64,000 nucleotides of DNA from Gari tellinella. Its lineage: Eukaryota > Mollusca > Bivalvia > Cardiida > Psammobiidae. The notes below the pieces were generated by a model. It had not been told where the DNA came from. It ran no database searches and saw nothing but the letters and a program-made list of their open reading frames with translations. Below, piece after piece: positions 45,276 through 57,228 of this stretch. The position numbers were made by a program, and so were the translations under genes. The stretch covers positions 37,754,356-37,818,355 of the forward strand of contig OV277870.1 in NCBI GenBank assembly GCA_922989275.2. The letters are read 5' to 3'. How positions within the stretch are numbered: the first letter of the stretch is position 1; every line of letters begins with the position of its first letter.

Positions 45276-46320
45276 AAAGTGTCAATATATTGTTACTAGT
45301 GTAAGGAGAAGGGTCATATGAGCAGTAACAAGGATTTATGAGGACAGGCCTGTATCCTATTTAGGCCAATTACTTCTCTGTCCAGTAATGTAAAAATTAT
45401 TCCATCAGTCTCCCATGGGAGTCCTGACAGGGTGGGATGCCTGGCTTTGATCAATCAGCCGTGAACTGTTGAGATATTGTCAAGGTTCAAAATTGACCAG
45501 TGCAACATCAAATTAGTGGGATGTAATTCTCTGCCCTAATATAATGGGTTATCTGTCTTAATTATGGGACAAAATTCTGGCCATCACTAGAACTGTTGAT
45601 TTCTTCATGCAAACTAAAAAATATTGATTATGAGAGATACTGTGTGCAAGTTTTGAACGTAAAGTATACGTAGATCAAGAAATATTCCAGAAAATTGGTT
45701 TTAAAGAAATTGAGATAAAGTTCCTTTCTTGAAAAGTGATACTTTAAGGTAAAATTCAATGACAGGCAAGGCAATAAAACAGGGTACCACTTTTGTTCCA
45801 GACATATTTGTATCCATTGTGGTCTTTTACTGGACAAGAATTTATTTGGTTACAAGATTGTCTTCAATGGATTTATCCATTAAGCCATCACTTTTAGGGG
45901 AGGGCCGTAACTAATGTTGGTAGAACTTGTGACCCTACCCGTTTTCTTGGAATTTGAAATAAAATATGGTTAAACTATTAAGCCATCACTGCTTACTTTC
46001 CAAATAATAATCTTATATAATCTTTACCTGGAGCTTTCTGCTTTACTTCCAACATACTTTATGTAGCCCCCACCCTCTAAACATAAACGTAAAGTTTCTG
46101 GCACTAATAATTTAGTATTTTATCATTTGGTACCTTTCAGCTCAAAAGTTAGGTTTGAAATTAACAGAATATTAAGACATGATAATTTTATAAACATATT
46201 CAAATCATGCAGAAAATAAGTAATTTTAGGCAAAATTGTTGTTTGGTACCTTCTAGCATTAACCCCATGAATTATGTTAGGGTTTCACTCAGGATATGTA
46301 GGTTTTATTGCATTGATAAC
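45276..46320. other. Unique intronic DNA
   Basis: One short hairpin-element scrap near 46031 (gagctttctgctttacttcc). No gene recognised. Confidence 0.5.
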
Positions 46321-46326
46321 CATTGA

Positions 46327-46519
46327 CAGGGTTCCAGATAAGGTGGAGTAAACTTAACAAATAAAACAATTTCTTACTCATTTTAACACCAAATCCTATG
46401 GTGTTACTACTCATTAGAATCGTCTCTTCGAGACGATTCTAATGAGTAATGACACCATAGGGTTTAAAGCAGAAATAAAGATTTTAGTTTTTGAAATACT
46501 CCCCTTATCTGGAGCCCTG
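46327..46519 (-). mobile_element. H1 hAT-like MITE
   Basis: CAGGGTTCCAGATAAG to ccttatctggagccCTG, with a perfect core around tcgtctcttcgagacga. Flanks cattga and cattgt are similar but not an exact 8-bp duplication. Confidence 0.9.
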
Positions 46520-46681
46520 CATTGTAATGTGCTGGATTTTATGTCTGTCTAACAGGATCACAATAAGGGGCACACTTCAACATGTATAATTGGCCCTTCT
46601 GCTCCTGCTTTCTATCACCATTAGAACCCATCTTAAAATTATAAACCCTTTAAAATGGTAAAAAAAATATTAAAAACTTTT

Positions 46682-46716
46682 GCAAATAGTTTGAATCCTG
46701 ATCAGGCCCCACGTTT
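46682..46716 (+). repeat. HpG left half
   Basis: caaatagtttgaatcctgat then caggccccac, without a right arm. Confidence 0.55.
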
Positions 46717-46739
46717 CCAAACCCTTTGCCATCCATGTC

Positions 46740-47760
46740 AATTTCGCATGATAGGAGGAAAAGAATAATTAAATGATACATTTTTGGCAGATATCATTTT
46801 ATGAAGCCATTAAGTTGTCTTTCAAAGGTTTAAAGCATAACATGCAGGCATGCGCATTTCAGGCTGATTGATCTGAGAATGGTAATGGGGCTTTGACAGT
46901 CTGGAACAGATGGCCAGCTCTTGTAGTGGACGTCAGCGGCTTGCTGCAGTGGTCAGTGGCCCAGATTGCTAACAAGCTCATGCGCACAAGGAATTCCTAC
47001 CTTTATTTCGCATGTTTTCAAGCACCTAATTGTATTCAGATATTATGGACAAGGAAATGTTAATTGTCATAATTCATAATTTTCCAACTGTGTTATTTAA
47101 TTATTCATAGTTACAACTGTACTATAATCCCTAGAAACATGCACGTAGATATTTTAGAGACAGACAGTGAGTAAAACAATGACCAATGTTATATTTGAAA
47201 TTAAAGCATGCAAAAAGACGTTGAAAAAATGCAAATCCAGTATTGTATCTCAGAGTAAAGTGTTGATTGATAGTTGCTGTTGATATGTTTCTTATAATTA
47301 TACAGTATTAGAGCTTCAATAGTCGAATGTACCAGTATATATCAATGTTAAAAATTTGATAAGCTGAAATAGAGCTATCATACAGGAAAGTTCAATTTAC
47401 CGGTCGGAAGTTTGAACAAATAAAACCGAGGGCATCTTCAGGCTGTAAACCATTTTGACACTTACTTTGAATTTGTTTTTTTCCCTCAAGAAATCTTATT
47501 TCAAACGGCAGCGGAGGACAATTTATGCAGACCACAATGTTTATTAGTATTCAAATAGTTAGAAGTTTTGAAGCTGATGACATTTATTTAAGGACTGGAA
47601 AACAGTTTCGAAAAGGCATCAGCAGTAAATTCCATGTAACAGCCTCTCTCGGAAAGTGGTTTTGCATGTATTGAAAAAAGAAAAAAGCAACAAGAGCCGG
47701 GAAGTAGTGTTGGGCACGGAAGGCTTAACCCTTGTGCGAGAAACATTTACAGACACCATT
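46740..47760. other. Unique intronic DNA, GC-richer at 46840-47000
   Basis: No repeat recognised. 46840-47000 has two tgcgca-type motifs and a balanced composition; it may be a conserved non-coding element. Confidence 0.45.
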
Positions 47761-47762
47761 TG

Positions 47763-47806
47763 CAAACAGTGAAGGAGCCCTCTGATCTGGATCTACACTG
47801 TTTGTA
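47763..47806. repeat. HpA with left arm truncated
   Basis: caaacagtgaaggagccctc, so nearly all of the left arm is deleted, then tgatctggatctacactgtt. Confidence 0.75.
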
Positions 47807-48334
47807 ATGCTTTTGATTATGTCTGAAACGAATCTTTTGATAGTCGGTATAAAGTGGTCATTATTTAGGAAATGGAAGAGTGGATATGGGAAGTGAGCTG
47901 TGTACGGGTTGAAGACCATTTGCAGCTAAATGGTCTCACCTCATGCCGTGATCAATGATAATCAGCAGTCTGCTTAAATTGTCCATACAATATGCTGCCT
48001 ATAGGGAGATTTTTGCTTCAATTTCACTGAAAATGTTTAAGGTTTGTAAAGGACATCACAAATTAAGTAAAGATAAAAGACCCATCTAAGCTCCCCAGAA
48101 GAAGAGAATTTCAAATACTTGTCCTTTGCTCACTGAATATTTATACATAAAACTCCACCCACTTTGAATGTAGATCATCTTTACCGCTACATTTGTTAAT
48201 GAATTAAGGGTTATTTAATTTTTTGATGGCATCTTTTAGGTTGAAACTACTCTTTTCTATTATACATGTAGTTAGTTACAAGCTAGTGTCTGATTGAAGT
48301 TCCTTGGAGATTTTGTCAATGAGGCAGATCCAAA

Positions 48335-48595
48335 GTTCTTTCAACACTAAGTAACTCTTGTGGGTTATTAGGTTCTCTTATGGATCTTTTTATTTTAGTT
48401 ACCAATTTAAAACATGAACCGGAACCAGTCTGCTTGGAATTTTAGGTAGATTTATAAATCCTGTCCTTAATTAGCAAACAGTGTAGACCCTGATCTGAGG
48501 GCTCCTATAGGAGCGCTCAGATCTGGGTCTACACTATTTGCAAATTTAATGAGTATAATTATTTTAAACAGGTCCATGGGTGCTGACAGAGTTAA
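48335..48595 (-). mobile_element. T2 TTAA-type MITE carrying HpA
   Basis: ttctttcaacactaagtaac to gggtgctgacagagTTAA. HpA hairpin at 48476-48543 with loop tata. Reverse of the copies at 2123 and 4088; left TTAA mutated. Confidence 0.82.
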
Positions 48596-48644
48596 CATTA
48601 GCATTACTCTGCAATAATTGGACCTTAGTAACAGTTTAATACTA

Positions 48645-49664
48645 CAGTCCAAACTCGTTAATCCAAACTCGCTTAAACCGAAATTCTCGTTAAACCAAAT
48701 TTTTCTCCCGGTCCCGATTTTTCCCCTTCTTATTCTATATAAATCAACTCCGCTTTATCCAAATTTCATTTATCCGAATTTTCCGTTAATCCGAAGTATT
48801 TATCTGGTCCCTTTGAAAAGACTTACCCTCAAATCGACACGCTTAATCCGAAGTGCAATTTTCACACCTCGATCGGGTGTCAGACTGGTCATAATTATGG
48901 TCGCCAAATACTCGCGAAAACTAATTACACCGCCTAAAGACTGTACACAATGTTTGCAGTATTGGCCAATTAAACACATTTGTATCCAATAGAAACCGTA
49001 TAGATCTTTAAAAACACAAGCGGAAGGTGTTGACATACGTTGCTCAAATGTTTGAAACAATATTCTTCTTTGCGATATTGAGATCACTACTTCACTTTGA
49101 ACGTTGTATGTACATGTACGTACGTAAATCGTTTACAAATGCGAAAAAATTATTATCGCTGGTTTTCGAAGTTTCAAGCTATTGTTACGATTTAATATTT
49201 ATGACATAAATGTATTAGACATTTTTTAATGTATTTCATGATTTGTGTTATCAAAACCATTGTCGTAAAACGTGCCGGTTTGTATGCATGTGTGTAATGT
49301 CTTTATGAATACACATATGGGTACGGACGCGGCGTATGTCCGTAAGTAGCAGAGAGTAAACAAAGGTTTGTGTTTAGTTGGTTTCATTAACTGGATTATG
49401 GGATTAAACAAAGTTATCAAATTTAAAGCACATCATTATTATTGCATAAGTATTAAACGAAAACAAAAAACAAATACTTTTTTACGTATATGCATTAACT
49501 GAAAAGAAATATTACGGGGAGGACATCCTATCAAAAAACGATGACCGGAGATGACAAAGTTGATACAAGATGACTGTTATCGATCCAATCGCTTAATTCG
49601 TACTCCCGTTAATCCGAATTATTTTTCTTGGTCCCATGAAATTCGGATTAACGAGTGTGGACTG
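48645..49664. mobile_element. P3 pogo/Tigger-like non-autonomous element, 1020 bp
   Basis: TA on both sides. Left CAGTCCAAACTCGTTAATCC, right complement CAGTCCACACTCGTTAATCC. Several subterminal repeats of cgttaatccgaa and ggtccc at both ends. The interior has only short open frames (longest 124 codons, without transposase motifs), so it is a deletion derivative or long MITE. Confidence 0.9.
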
Positions 49665-50110
49665 TATTTCGAATTTGTACGCCAATGAATCTCTGCACAG
49701 ACTAACATGATTTGGCAGATTGTACAGTCATGTATTCATGTATAAATGTATCAAAATGTTGATGTTGAAACATTTCCCTGAGGCGTGAAATTGTCACCTC
49801 TTGTCCACCCCGGCTGTAGGGTGAAGAGACTATTGTATAGATTGTCCGCTTATACCATGCTTGGCCGTTAATGATAATTTTATTTCCAACCAGCAGCCAT
49901 TCATACTAAATCAATTAATTTGAGCCATGGTTGGTGCAACCAAGAAGAGATTTAAACCCGGCTCAATTGACCCCTGCTGTGCTTGAAGGGCCATTTGTGG
50001 GGAACCAGCCCGTGACTACTGATTGATTATGCCATAATGTGGTACAATAACGCCTCATATTGCCCTCTCTGTTAAAAGCTCCTTGGTTGTTTTAAAAGCA
50101 GATTATAAAG
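49665..50110. other. Unique intronic DNA
   Basis: Nothing recognised. Confidence 0.45.
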
Positions 50111-50114
50111 CAAG

Positions 50115-50187
50115 CTTAAAAGCAGGATTAAAGTAAAGCAGAAAGCTCCTGAAGGAGCTTTCTGCTTTACTTTGACCCTGCTTTAAG
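50115..50187. mobile_element. P2/T3-type hairpin core
   Basis: cttaaaagcaggattaaagt arms, loop tgaa, two or three mismatches. No termini. Confidence 0.82.
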
Positions 50188-50579
50188 CGACCAACTACTT
50201 TTAAGATATAGATGAGCTTCATTTTGAGTGGTTGTTAGAAAGAGGAGTAGCTGTATGAACGGTTATGAAAAATGGGAGAGATTGAAGAGCCATTAGGGCG
50301 ATGATGGGAGAGTGGAGGACGCTTGTGCAGGGTGACCAGTGTTGATGGAGTGGTCACTCCAATGGTCAGCCTGGCAGCAGGACATCAGTAGAACAATCAG
50401 AGGAAATGAAAGCGGCCATAATTGACATTTTAGGGGGCTCTGTTGTGGAGGAGATTGATGGGGTGTCAAATCACTCAAGTAGATTGAGAAAACCATCACA
50501 AAACTTTTAACTTGTCTCTGAAACTGTAGTTGATATGTTAGTCAATCTTTCTTAAAAATTGAACCCTCCCACTACAACT

Positions 50580-51021
50580 TAAAGCAAGCTTAATTAGTAA
50601 AGAAGAAGCTTTAACCCTTTACCCCTTGAAAACTCCTTTTTACACCTCTTATTTATTCCTCCACTGGAGAAAAAAGTTTCAATTTGTACAGCCAAGAACA
50701 TGTACCAGAAGACATATTTTCTATATCCTAGCAGATAGTAGCATAAAGCAGACTGAAAGTAAAGCAGAATGTGCCTTAAGGCACGTTCTGCTTTACTTTC
50801 AACCTGCTTTAAGTGGTCACCTGTTTTCAAAGCTAGAAATAGGCTAAGAGGTAATGGGTTAAAAGCCTAAATCTGTTTAAGCTACCATTTGCTAGGACAT
50901 AGGAATTATATGCCTTATGGTTGTTATACATGACTGTTTAAAATGGAACTATTCAGTGGAGCAATATTACATAAATCAAAGGTGTAAAAGGCCTTAATTA
51001 TATAATATATCAATGGGTTAA
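50580..51021 (+). mobile_element. T3 element split by another T3
   Basis: cttaaagcaagcttaattag before and gtttaagctaccatttgcta to atcaatgggTTAA after the inner copy. Confidence 0.72.
50611..50862 (-). mobile_element. T3 MITE nested in T3 at TTAA
   Basis: TTAACCCTTTACCCCTTGAA to gaggtaatgggTTAA, 252 bp, intact hairpin. Very similar to the outer copy at 28573-29070. Confidence 0.92.
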
Positions 51022-51108
51022 AGGATGTTCTATAATTATATTTTCAGAAAAGTGACAATAAAATGTTTAAATGTTACAAGTTCTCCTTAAAAACTCTCCA
51101 GGAATGTA

Positions 51109-51359
51109 TTAACCCTTTGAATCCTAGTCCCGCATATTGGTGTCGTTTTCAAACAGTGTACATGTGAATAGTTCACTTGTCCTGTGCAAACAGTAAAGAC
51201 CCAGATCAGAGGGCTCCGAAAGGAGCCTTCTGATCTGGGTCTTTACTGTTTGCCATAATGCCAAACATTGACAAAAACAACCCTTAAAAGTCAGAAATGG
51301 GCTAGACTTAGATGGAAACTGGAATTGTCCATTTAAAGTTTCAGGGAGGAAAGAGTTAA
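51109..51359 (-). mobile_element. T1 MITE
   Basis: TTAACCCTTTGAATCCTAGT to agggaggaaagagTTAA, 251 bp, HpA loop gaaa. Confidence 0.94.
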
Positions 51360-51464
51360 ACAATTTGTAACCACTCTTAAAAGTAGAAGAGTGATGAAAG
51401 AGATTTTCTAGAGGTTTCAGCTTATGCAATAGTACATAAGTAAAGCTCTACTTTTCTCTTGCAA

Positions 51465-51734
51465 TTAAAACCCTTTCCCCAATAGAAGCGCCTTTTAGCA
51501 CATTTAATTTATTCCTCCACTGAAGTAAATAATTCCATTTTAAACATTAAAATGTTTACTGTCCTGAAGTGTTTACCAAAACAAAATAGTTTCTATATCC
51601 TATGAGATCGTAGGTTTAAACAGGCTGAAAGTAAAGCAGAATGTACCTTAAGGCACATTCTGCTTTACTTTCAACCTGCTTTAAGTGTTCACCTATTTTC
51701 AAAACTAGAAACAGGCTATGGCGTAAAGGGTTAA
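51465..51734 (-). mobile_element. T3 MITE
   Basis: TTAAAACCCTTTCCCCAATA to gcgtaaagggTTAA; hairpin intact; slightly long because of an insertion near 51550. Confidence 0.85.
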
Positions 51735-52158
51735 GTATCACATATCCACAAGGAGAATGCAACAGGTTTATCTATAGACAGAATTAAGTTGAACGAAGTA
51801 AGCTCGTTAATAAGGCTTGAATTTATTTCACTGAATGTTTTTATTTCACAAATGTTCTTAATTGAATAAAACAAGTCTTCACAAACCTCCGACCTCCAGC
51901 GGCTTAAGTAGACCAAGAGTGTCAGGAAACAATGAAAGTAAAATCCTATTAATTTTTCTCCGGAAAAAGCTATATTAGTTGGACTTAATGGAGGAATTCT
52001 GTAAGACTTTAGACATTAGTATATACTGGGTTTATCCTGTTTTATAGGTACTAAATGGTAGACACATGGGGAAGCAAGCTACTGGTATTTATTTTATGAC
52101 TCTTTAAGACAATTTAACCTCTGTAGTGCTGAAATTGGATATATCCATCCTTGTAATT

Positions 52159-52227
52159 GCAAACAGTGTAGACCCAGATCAGAGGGCTCCTGAAGGAGCC
52201 CTCTGATCAGGGTCTGCACTGTTTGCA
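52159..52227. repeat. HpA palindrome
   Basis: gcaaacagtgtagacccaga and tcagggtctgcactgtttgc arms with loop tgaa. The surrounding gtagtgctgaaattggat-type sequence recurs near the hairpin at 62840, hinting at another HpA carrier. Confidence 0.9.
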
Positions 52228-52229
52228 AT

Positions 52230-53070
52230 ACTTTGATAAACCCCTGAAGAGGCAATGTAAACTGGTGATTATTTAGAAAATGGAAGAGTTCATTAAAACT
52301 TTTGGAAAGACAGCATAATATGGGTTAACACAGTTTGCCAATTAAAAACACTTTCAATGCTAAAATAAATGTTGATCTGCTCGAAATGTTGTCAGCTTAA
52401 ATCCTGAAATCAAAACGTCTTTTACTATAAGGAAATTAGACACAGTGACAAATAGTTTGTTTCCAGACCCCGCATTTTGTTGGGCCTGGATTTGGATCCA
52501 ATCTGTAATTGCAATGGTAAATTTTTAGTGTATGTACATGTTTTGTTGTTTTGAAAGGAATTCCAATAAAACTGTTTGCCAATGTGTTAAAGACTATGAG
52601 TAGACTTATTTTCTGTCAAAGAATCCACAAAAACCCCAGGTCTAGCATAATTTGGACATACCTATCTCATCTGGTGTCTCTGAACATAATTAACTGATGG
52701 TGTGTTGGTATGTACTGACTGGTGTTATTATCACCAATAAACTCTTACAGTGCTAACAGAAACAATTACATTCTACAAGGAAATTGGATACAGATCATAA
52801 GTGACACATTGCGGCCAGCATCTGATCAGGATACAATCATTTTATTAATTGTATTGCCTTTGTGAAAATTAAAGAGTTATTCAGATAATATTTGAAGCAG
52901 ATAACATTTTTTCAGGGCTCAACTCTAAGAGAGATAAGAAACAGATTTTATTGTTGTTTATTTTAAACTCCCTTGAATGCTGGGTAATATTGTTGTCTGC
53001 AACAATTATCCACTGCAACTGTTCTAAAAATAGGAATTTCAAAATCTATTTTCAAAATACTCAGGGTAAG
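52230..53070. other. Intronic DNA with eroded HpG scraps
   Basis: Half or degraded HpG at about 52455-52510 and 52785-52850. No gene. Confidence 0.45.
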
Positions 53071-53074
53071 AGTG

Positions 53075-53123
53075 TCAAATAGTTCGGATTCTGATGGGAT
53101 CATCTGGATCCAAACTGTTTGCA
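53075..53123. repeat. HpG with shortened centre
   Basis: caaatagttcggattctgat and catctggatccaaactgttt; the acgcc part is lost. Confidence 0.75.
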
Positions 53124-53763
53124 AAGGTAATCAAGGTTTCGGCGCTAGCATGGAAAGAGTATAAGCTTAAAGATCCCATACACCTTTAGTGTTTTAATGT
53201 CACATATTTAAAGTAATTCATAACATTAATTGTACTATGATGAGATACCAGATGAATTTGTTGGAAGCCTTCTTGTAATAGGAATATATTTCTGTCTACC
53301 CATATGAGTGTTAAAGCTGGACATGTATGTCCTTTGCAAACTGTAGATCCAGATCAACCCCCACTCCACTGCTATGACTATTGATTGACAAACAGTTTAC
53401 AGCGCCTAATAATACATGGCATTTTATTACAAAAATCTTACAATGTCATAATATTATGTCTATGTTATTGACGGAAAATTAAATCTGATGTCCACAAACT
53501 CAGCAGCCACAGTATATAATTATGTAGCATTAGTTTGATCAAGATCTACATTGTCCTAGTTGTAGCTCCAGTGAAAAAACTAAACTGTTTACAGTTAAAA
53601 AGCAATGTAGACTCTGATGAAGTATTGTATATCATATTGCTTAAAAAAAAATGTCCTTCATTCAGTGAGATAAACATTTTGCAATTACTAAGGTGTTGAC
53701 AGAAAATTAAACCTGACGGCTACAAACTCTATTTGCATTAAGTTCACATGGTTGCTATAAATA

Positions 53764-53950
53764 CAGTTAAACCTGTGTTAAACAGCCACTCAAAAGACTG
53801 TCAATGACGTGTCTTTAACAGAGGTGGTAGCTTAATGCAGGATAAAGGTAAAGCAGAAAGCTCCTACAGGAGCTTTCTGCTTTACCTTTGCCCTGCATTA
53901 AGCAGATACATGTCTTTTAAGACCAAAAAACTTCCTCAAAGAGTAGTGAT
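53764..53950 (+). mobile_element. P2 pogo-like MITE
   Basis: TA-CAGTTAAACCTGTGTTAAAC left; core 53828-53902 with arms gcttaatgcaggataaaggt and loop taca. Right terminus uncertain. Confidence 0.83.
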
Positions 53951-54261
53951 TTTATGTACGTTTGTTGGTAAAAGCACTCCCCGAAGCTGTAAGGATGTAA
54001 TTTAAGTGTTAGATTGATTGATCAAATACTGAGGTTTGATGACTGAATATATATCTATGTTTCAATTGAAATAGTTTCTGTTTCGCTGAGCAGATAAACA
54101 AAACCCATCTAAATAGGATTAGATAAACACCTCAGGGTGGAAAACAAGAATTTGTTTTATGATGGTTTTCTTACCGTGCTGAAATTGAGAGATTTTCCAT
54201 CCCTTGACATAAACGGATAAGGCGAATTTTAAATTCTAAAATTCTTATTTTACAACAAAAG

Positions 54262-54330
54262 TCTATGTTGTGACTACTCATTAGAATCGTCTCTTCGAGA
54301 CGATTCTAATGAGGTAATCACAACATTGGG
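54262..54330. repeat. H1-type core palindrome in different flanks
   Basis: ctatgttgtgactactcatt and cattctaatgaggtaatcac-type arms, near-perfect. The usual H1 outer segments are not present. Confidence 0.75.
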
Positions 54331-54607
54331 TAAAGTTGGGAAACTTCAACGAGAAAAAAGATTGAAATTTTCACTTTACTTCCGTCAAATTTCGAACCCT
54401 GAAATTTCAAATTAAAGTTTGTATGCTTATGTTCAGTGATTAAAGATGTAACTGTAAAAGTGCCAAAACATTATCAGCTATAATATTGGTGTCAGTTAAT
54501 TATCTTAAAACCATTAAACTTTATTAACTAGTATTTTGCTTTCAAATAGTTGTCTGCGGCGTGCCTATATGTTCTGAAAATTAATTTTAATTAATGTTCC
54601 AGAAATT

Positions 54608-54685
54608 TGCAAGTAGTTTGAATCCTGATTATTAAGACTTCTAAGTTAGATTCTCAAAATCTGATCTAGTTTCAAACTGTTTGTA
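54608..54685. repeat. Degraded HpG
   Basis: gcaagtagtttgaatcctga and tctagtttcaaactgtttgt. Confidence 0.65.
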
Positions 54686-54934
54686 AATGCTACCGAAGTT
54701 GCAGCAGGCACTCGAAGCGGTATAAGTGTGCGTGTATTTAAGGTTTGTGGTTTAGAAATTAGAACTGGAGATTAGGCGAGTTAAATCTTGGCAGAAGCGC
54801 TTGGCAACTGGGAGCTTCAGATCAATGATAGAAAAGTACAAAGATGCAAATCACGTGGCAGTTGTTTCATTCTCCGATACAGTCACAACGGTGTTAATTG
54901 GCTATTAAAACTATGTTTTGACAGGCTGTAAGGA

Positions 54935-55006
54935 TGGGTGACAGCTTAATGCAGAACAAAAGTAATGCAGAAAGCTCCTTTCTGCATTACTTTTGTTCTG
55001 CATTAA
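54935..55006. mobile_element. P2 hairpin core, interrupted by T4
   Basis: gggtgacagcttaatgcaga; loop collapsed (agctcctttctgc). Its ending gcaTTAA is the T4 insertion site. Confidence 0.8.
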
Positions 55007-55216
55007 CCCTTAGCCCGCCAAATAAAATGTCGTCTGCTATATTTCTCGTCTGCTTCAAGTTTCAAAGTGCTTCAAAGTTGCTCAAAATTGCTGAAAATGT
55101 TGTCCGAGTGTCAAACAGCTTGGATCCGGATGAGACGCCGAGTTACTCGGCGTCTCATCCGGATCCAAGCTGTTTGTATATGGAGCTATAGTCGTGAGTG
55201 GCAGGCTAAGGGTTAA
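55003..55216 (+). mobile_element. T4 TTAA-flanked MITE carrying HpG
   Basis: 214 bp, same length as the copy at 10188 and about 98% identical by eye. Ends CCCTTAGCCCGCCA and TGGCAGGCTAAGGG. Confidence 0.93.
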
Positions 55217-55436
55217 GAGATACCCATCTTTAGATAATGTTGTTTTTTCATTGAATTGTTTCTGGATACTGGTTTGATGGTAGTATAAAGTGCAATAGTC
55301 ATTTATTGTGGGTCTTTGGAATAAAAATCAGACTAGAGCTAACAATAGCATTAAAACATCAACTTATTTTAGCAAAACAAAGCATAAGTGAAGAAATCCT
55401 AAACATAATGGGGGAGATAATTTCAGGAAAAAAATG

Positions 55437-55595
55437 TCAAGGCACCAGATGAGAATGAGTAAAATAGTTTTTATCCTGACTACTCATTAAAATTTTGAAG
55501 GAACAATTCTAATGCATTATATATATAAATATATATAGTCATAAAAATTAGGTTTGATGCAGCCATAAATATTTCAGTGTTTGAAATTATAGCTC
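55437..55595 (+). repeat. Degraded H1 element
   Basis: aaggcaccagatgagaatga, ctactcattaaaattttgaa, a tatata run, then ttcagtgtttgaaatta. Confidence 0.55.
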
Positions 55596-55599
55596 AAAT

Positions 55600-55770
55600 A
55601 TTTACCTATTACCCCATAGTCTGTTTCTAGTTTTGAAGACAAATTAAGTGGCAACTTTACTTTACTTTATATTCATGTGGTGCATATTCATGACTATATC
55701 GATTGGAACTATATTCTTCAGTCAGGGAATAAATTAGAAGATAAAAGGCGTCAAAAGGCGTATTTATGGA
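55600..55770 (+). mobile_element. T3 element lacking its hairpin
   Basis: tttacctattaccccatagt to aaaaggcgtatttatgga, with the core missing. Confidence 0.75.
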
Positions 55771-55783
55771 GCATTGCTGACAA

Positions 55784-55885
55784 TACCCCGCTGTGTGTGG
55801 TCACAGAGTTGGCTATGATTTATTTTGACTTTTAGGAAATTAAATCTCTTAATCATGCAATGTTTTTAAAGTATCAAATTACTTA
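55784..55885 (+). repeat. Direct duplication, left copy
   Basis: ctgacaataccccgctgtgt to aagtatcaaattac, repeated about 308 bp downstream. Confidence 0.82.
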
Positions 55886-55918
55886 ACAAATGATAAACTC
55901 ATTTTCTTAGCAAATGAA

Positions 55919-56069
55919 GCACTATAATCTTAGCTACGATCTGCTAGGAAAAAGGAAAATATTTCTTATGGTTCATATTCATGACTGTTTAAAGCGTAAC
56001 TATTTACTTCAGTGGAGGAACAATTAAATTAAAGGCTTAAAAAGGCATATTTTAGGAGTAATGGGTTAA
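55919..56069 (+). mobile_element. T3 right half
   Basis: cactataatcttagctacga to gagtaatgggTTAA; the left half and hairpin are absent. Confidence 0.8.
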
Positions 56070-56091
56070 CATGAGCTATATATGACTGATG

Positions 56092-56193
56092 GCTGACAAC
56101 CCCACCCTGTGTGGTCACAAAGTTTGCCTTATTTTGTATTGTAGGAAAATGAATGTGTTAATCATGAAATGTTTTTGAAGTATCAAATTACTA
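56092..56193 (+). repeat. Direct duplication, right copy
   Basis: ctgacaaccccaccctgtgt to aagtatcaaattac. With 55600-55885 it indicates a tandem duplication of T3 right end plus unique DNA. Confidence 0.82.
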
Positions 56194-56563
56194 CTTTGTC
56201 GAGGAAACAGGGAGAATAATTAGCATTTTGCATTACCGAGAGAGTGAAAAACTGTTCATTATTTAAAATTAAAAGATTTCTTGCATGTCAGCATCAATTA
56301 AGGCCAAGTTTAGCGCAAAATTAATTAAAATGAACTCAATTTATGCTCCAGATATGCAGAATTTCTGAATTAAATGTGATTTAAATGAGGAATTTCAGAT
56401 GTTTTGTTTATTTCAAAATGTTCTATTATAAATGGTTACTTGAATTTTATGTTTTTGTTTTTTCATCATGACTTTTTGCATGAGTAGATTTGGACAGATG
56501 AAATGAATCTTCTCTGCAATGATATTCATGAGCCAATGTTATGAACTCAAACCTATACACACT

Positions 56564-56759
56564 CAGGGCTCCAGACAAGGAAAGTATAATTTCAAAAACT
56601 AAAATCTTTATTTCTGCATTAAACCCTATGGTGTCACTGCTCATTAGAATCGTCTCTTTGAGACGATTCTAATAAGTAGCAACACCATAGGATTTAGTGC
56701 TGAAATGAGTGAGAAAATATTGGATTTGTTTAGTTTACTCCCTCTTATCCGGAGCCCTG
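56564..56759 (+). mobile_element. H1 hAT-like MITE
   Basis: CAGGGCTCCAGACAAG to ttatccggagccCTG, 196 bp, with a near-perfect core around tcgtctctttgagacga. Confidence 0.92.
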
Positions 56760-56837
56760 AAACAAACATTTTCTTGACTGTTGTGTGATGATTGATCTGG
56801 CTTAAATTTTCCAAGCCTCAAAATAAGAGGGACTTGA

Positions 56838-56940
56838 AACATTTCATATATTTTAAACTTTAATATCTCCATTAAACCCTATGTTGTGACTTAGTATATA
56901 ACTCGTTAGAATCGTTTCTATTTTTAAGAACTGAATTATT
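56838..56940 (+). repeat. Degraded left half of H1
   Basis: tttaatatctccattaaacc, ctatgttgtgac, ctcgttagaatcgtttct. Confidence 0.55.
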
Positions 56941-56999
56941 CTGCTATACATGTGGCTTGACTATAGTTTGCAAACAATTTTGATCCAGAGCAGATGCCT

Positions 57000-57228
57000 T
57001 TAACCCATTACCCTATAGCCTGTTTCTAGTATTCAATATAGGCGTCCACTTAAAGCACATTCTGCTTTACTTTCAGCCTGCTTTAAGCTATCATCTGCTA
57101 GAATATAGAACATATTTCTTATGATACAATGTATGTCATATTCATATCTGTATATATTGGAACTATTTTCACAAGTGGAGGAATAAATTAGAGGCGTCAA
57201 AAGGCGTATTTATTGGGTAGTGGGTTAA
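57000..57228 (+). mobile_element. T3 MITE inserted in an HpG arm
   Basis: TTAACCCATTACCCTATAGC to ttgggtagtgggTTAA; left hairpin arm partly deleted. Preceded by an HpG left arm (gcaaacaattttgatccaga, 56969-56998). Confidence 0.85.

Noticed and set aside
48618..48992. 124-codon open frame at the left end of P3
   Set aside because: It reads through the terminal and subterminal repeats of the element and has no transposase motif.
55500..55545. tatata run as a promoter TATA box
   Set aside because: Simple AT repeat inside an eroded H1 element, no other promoter features.
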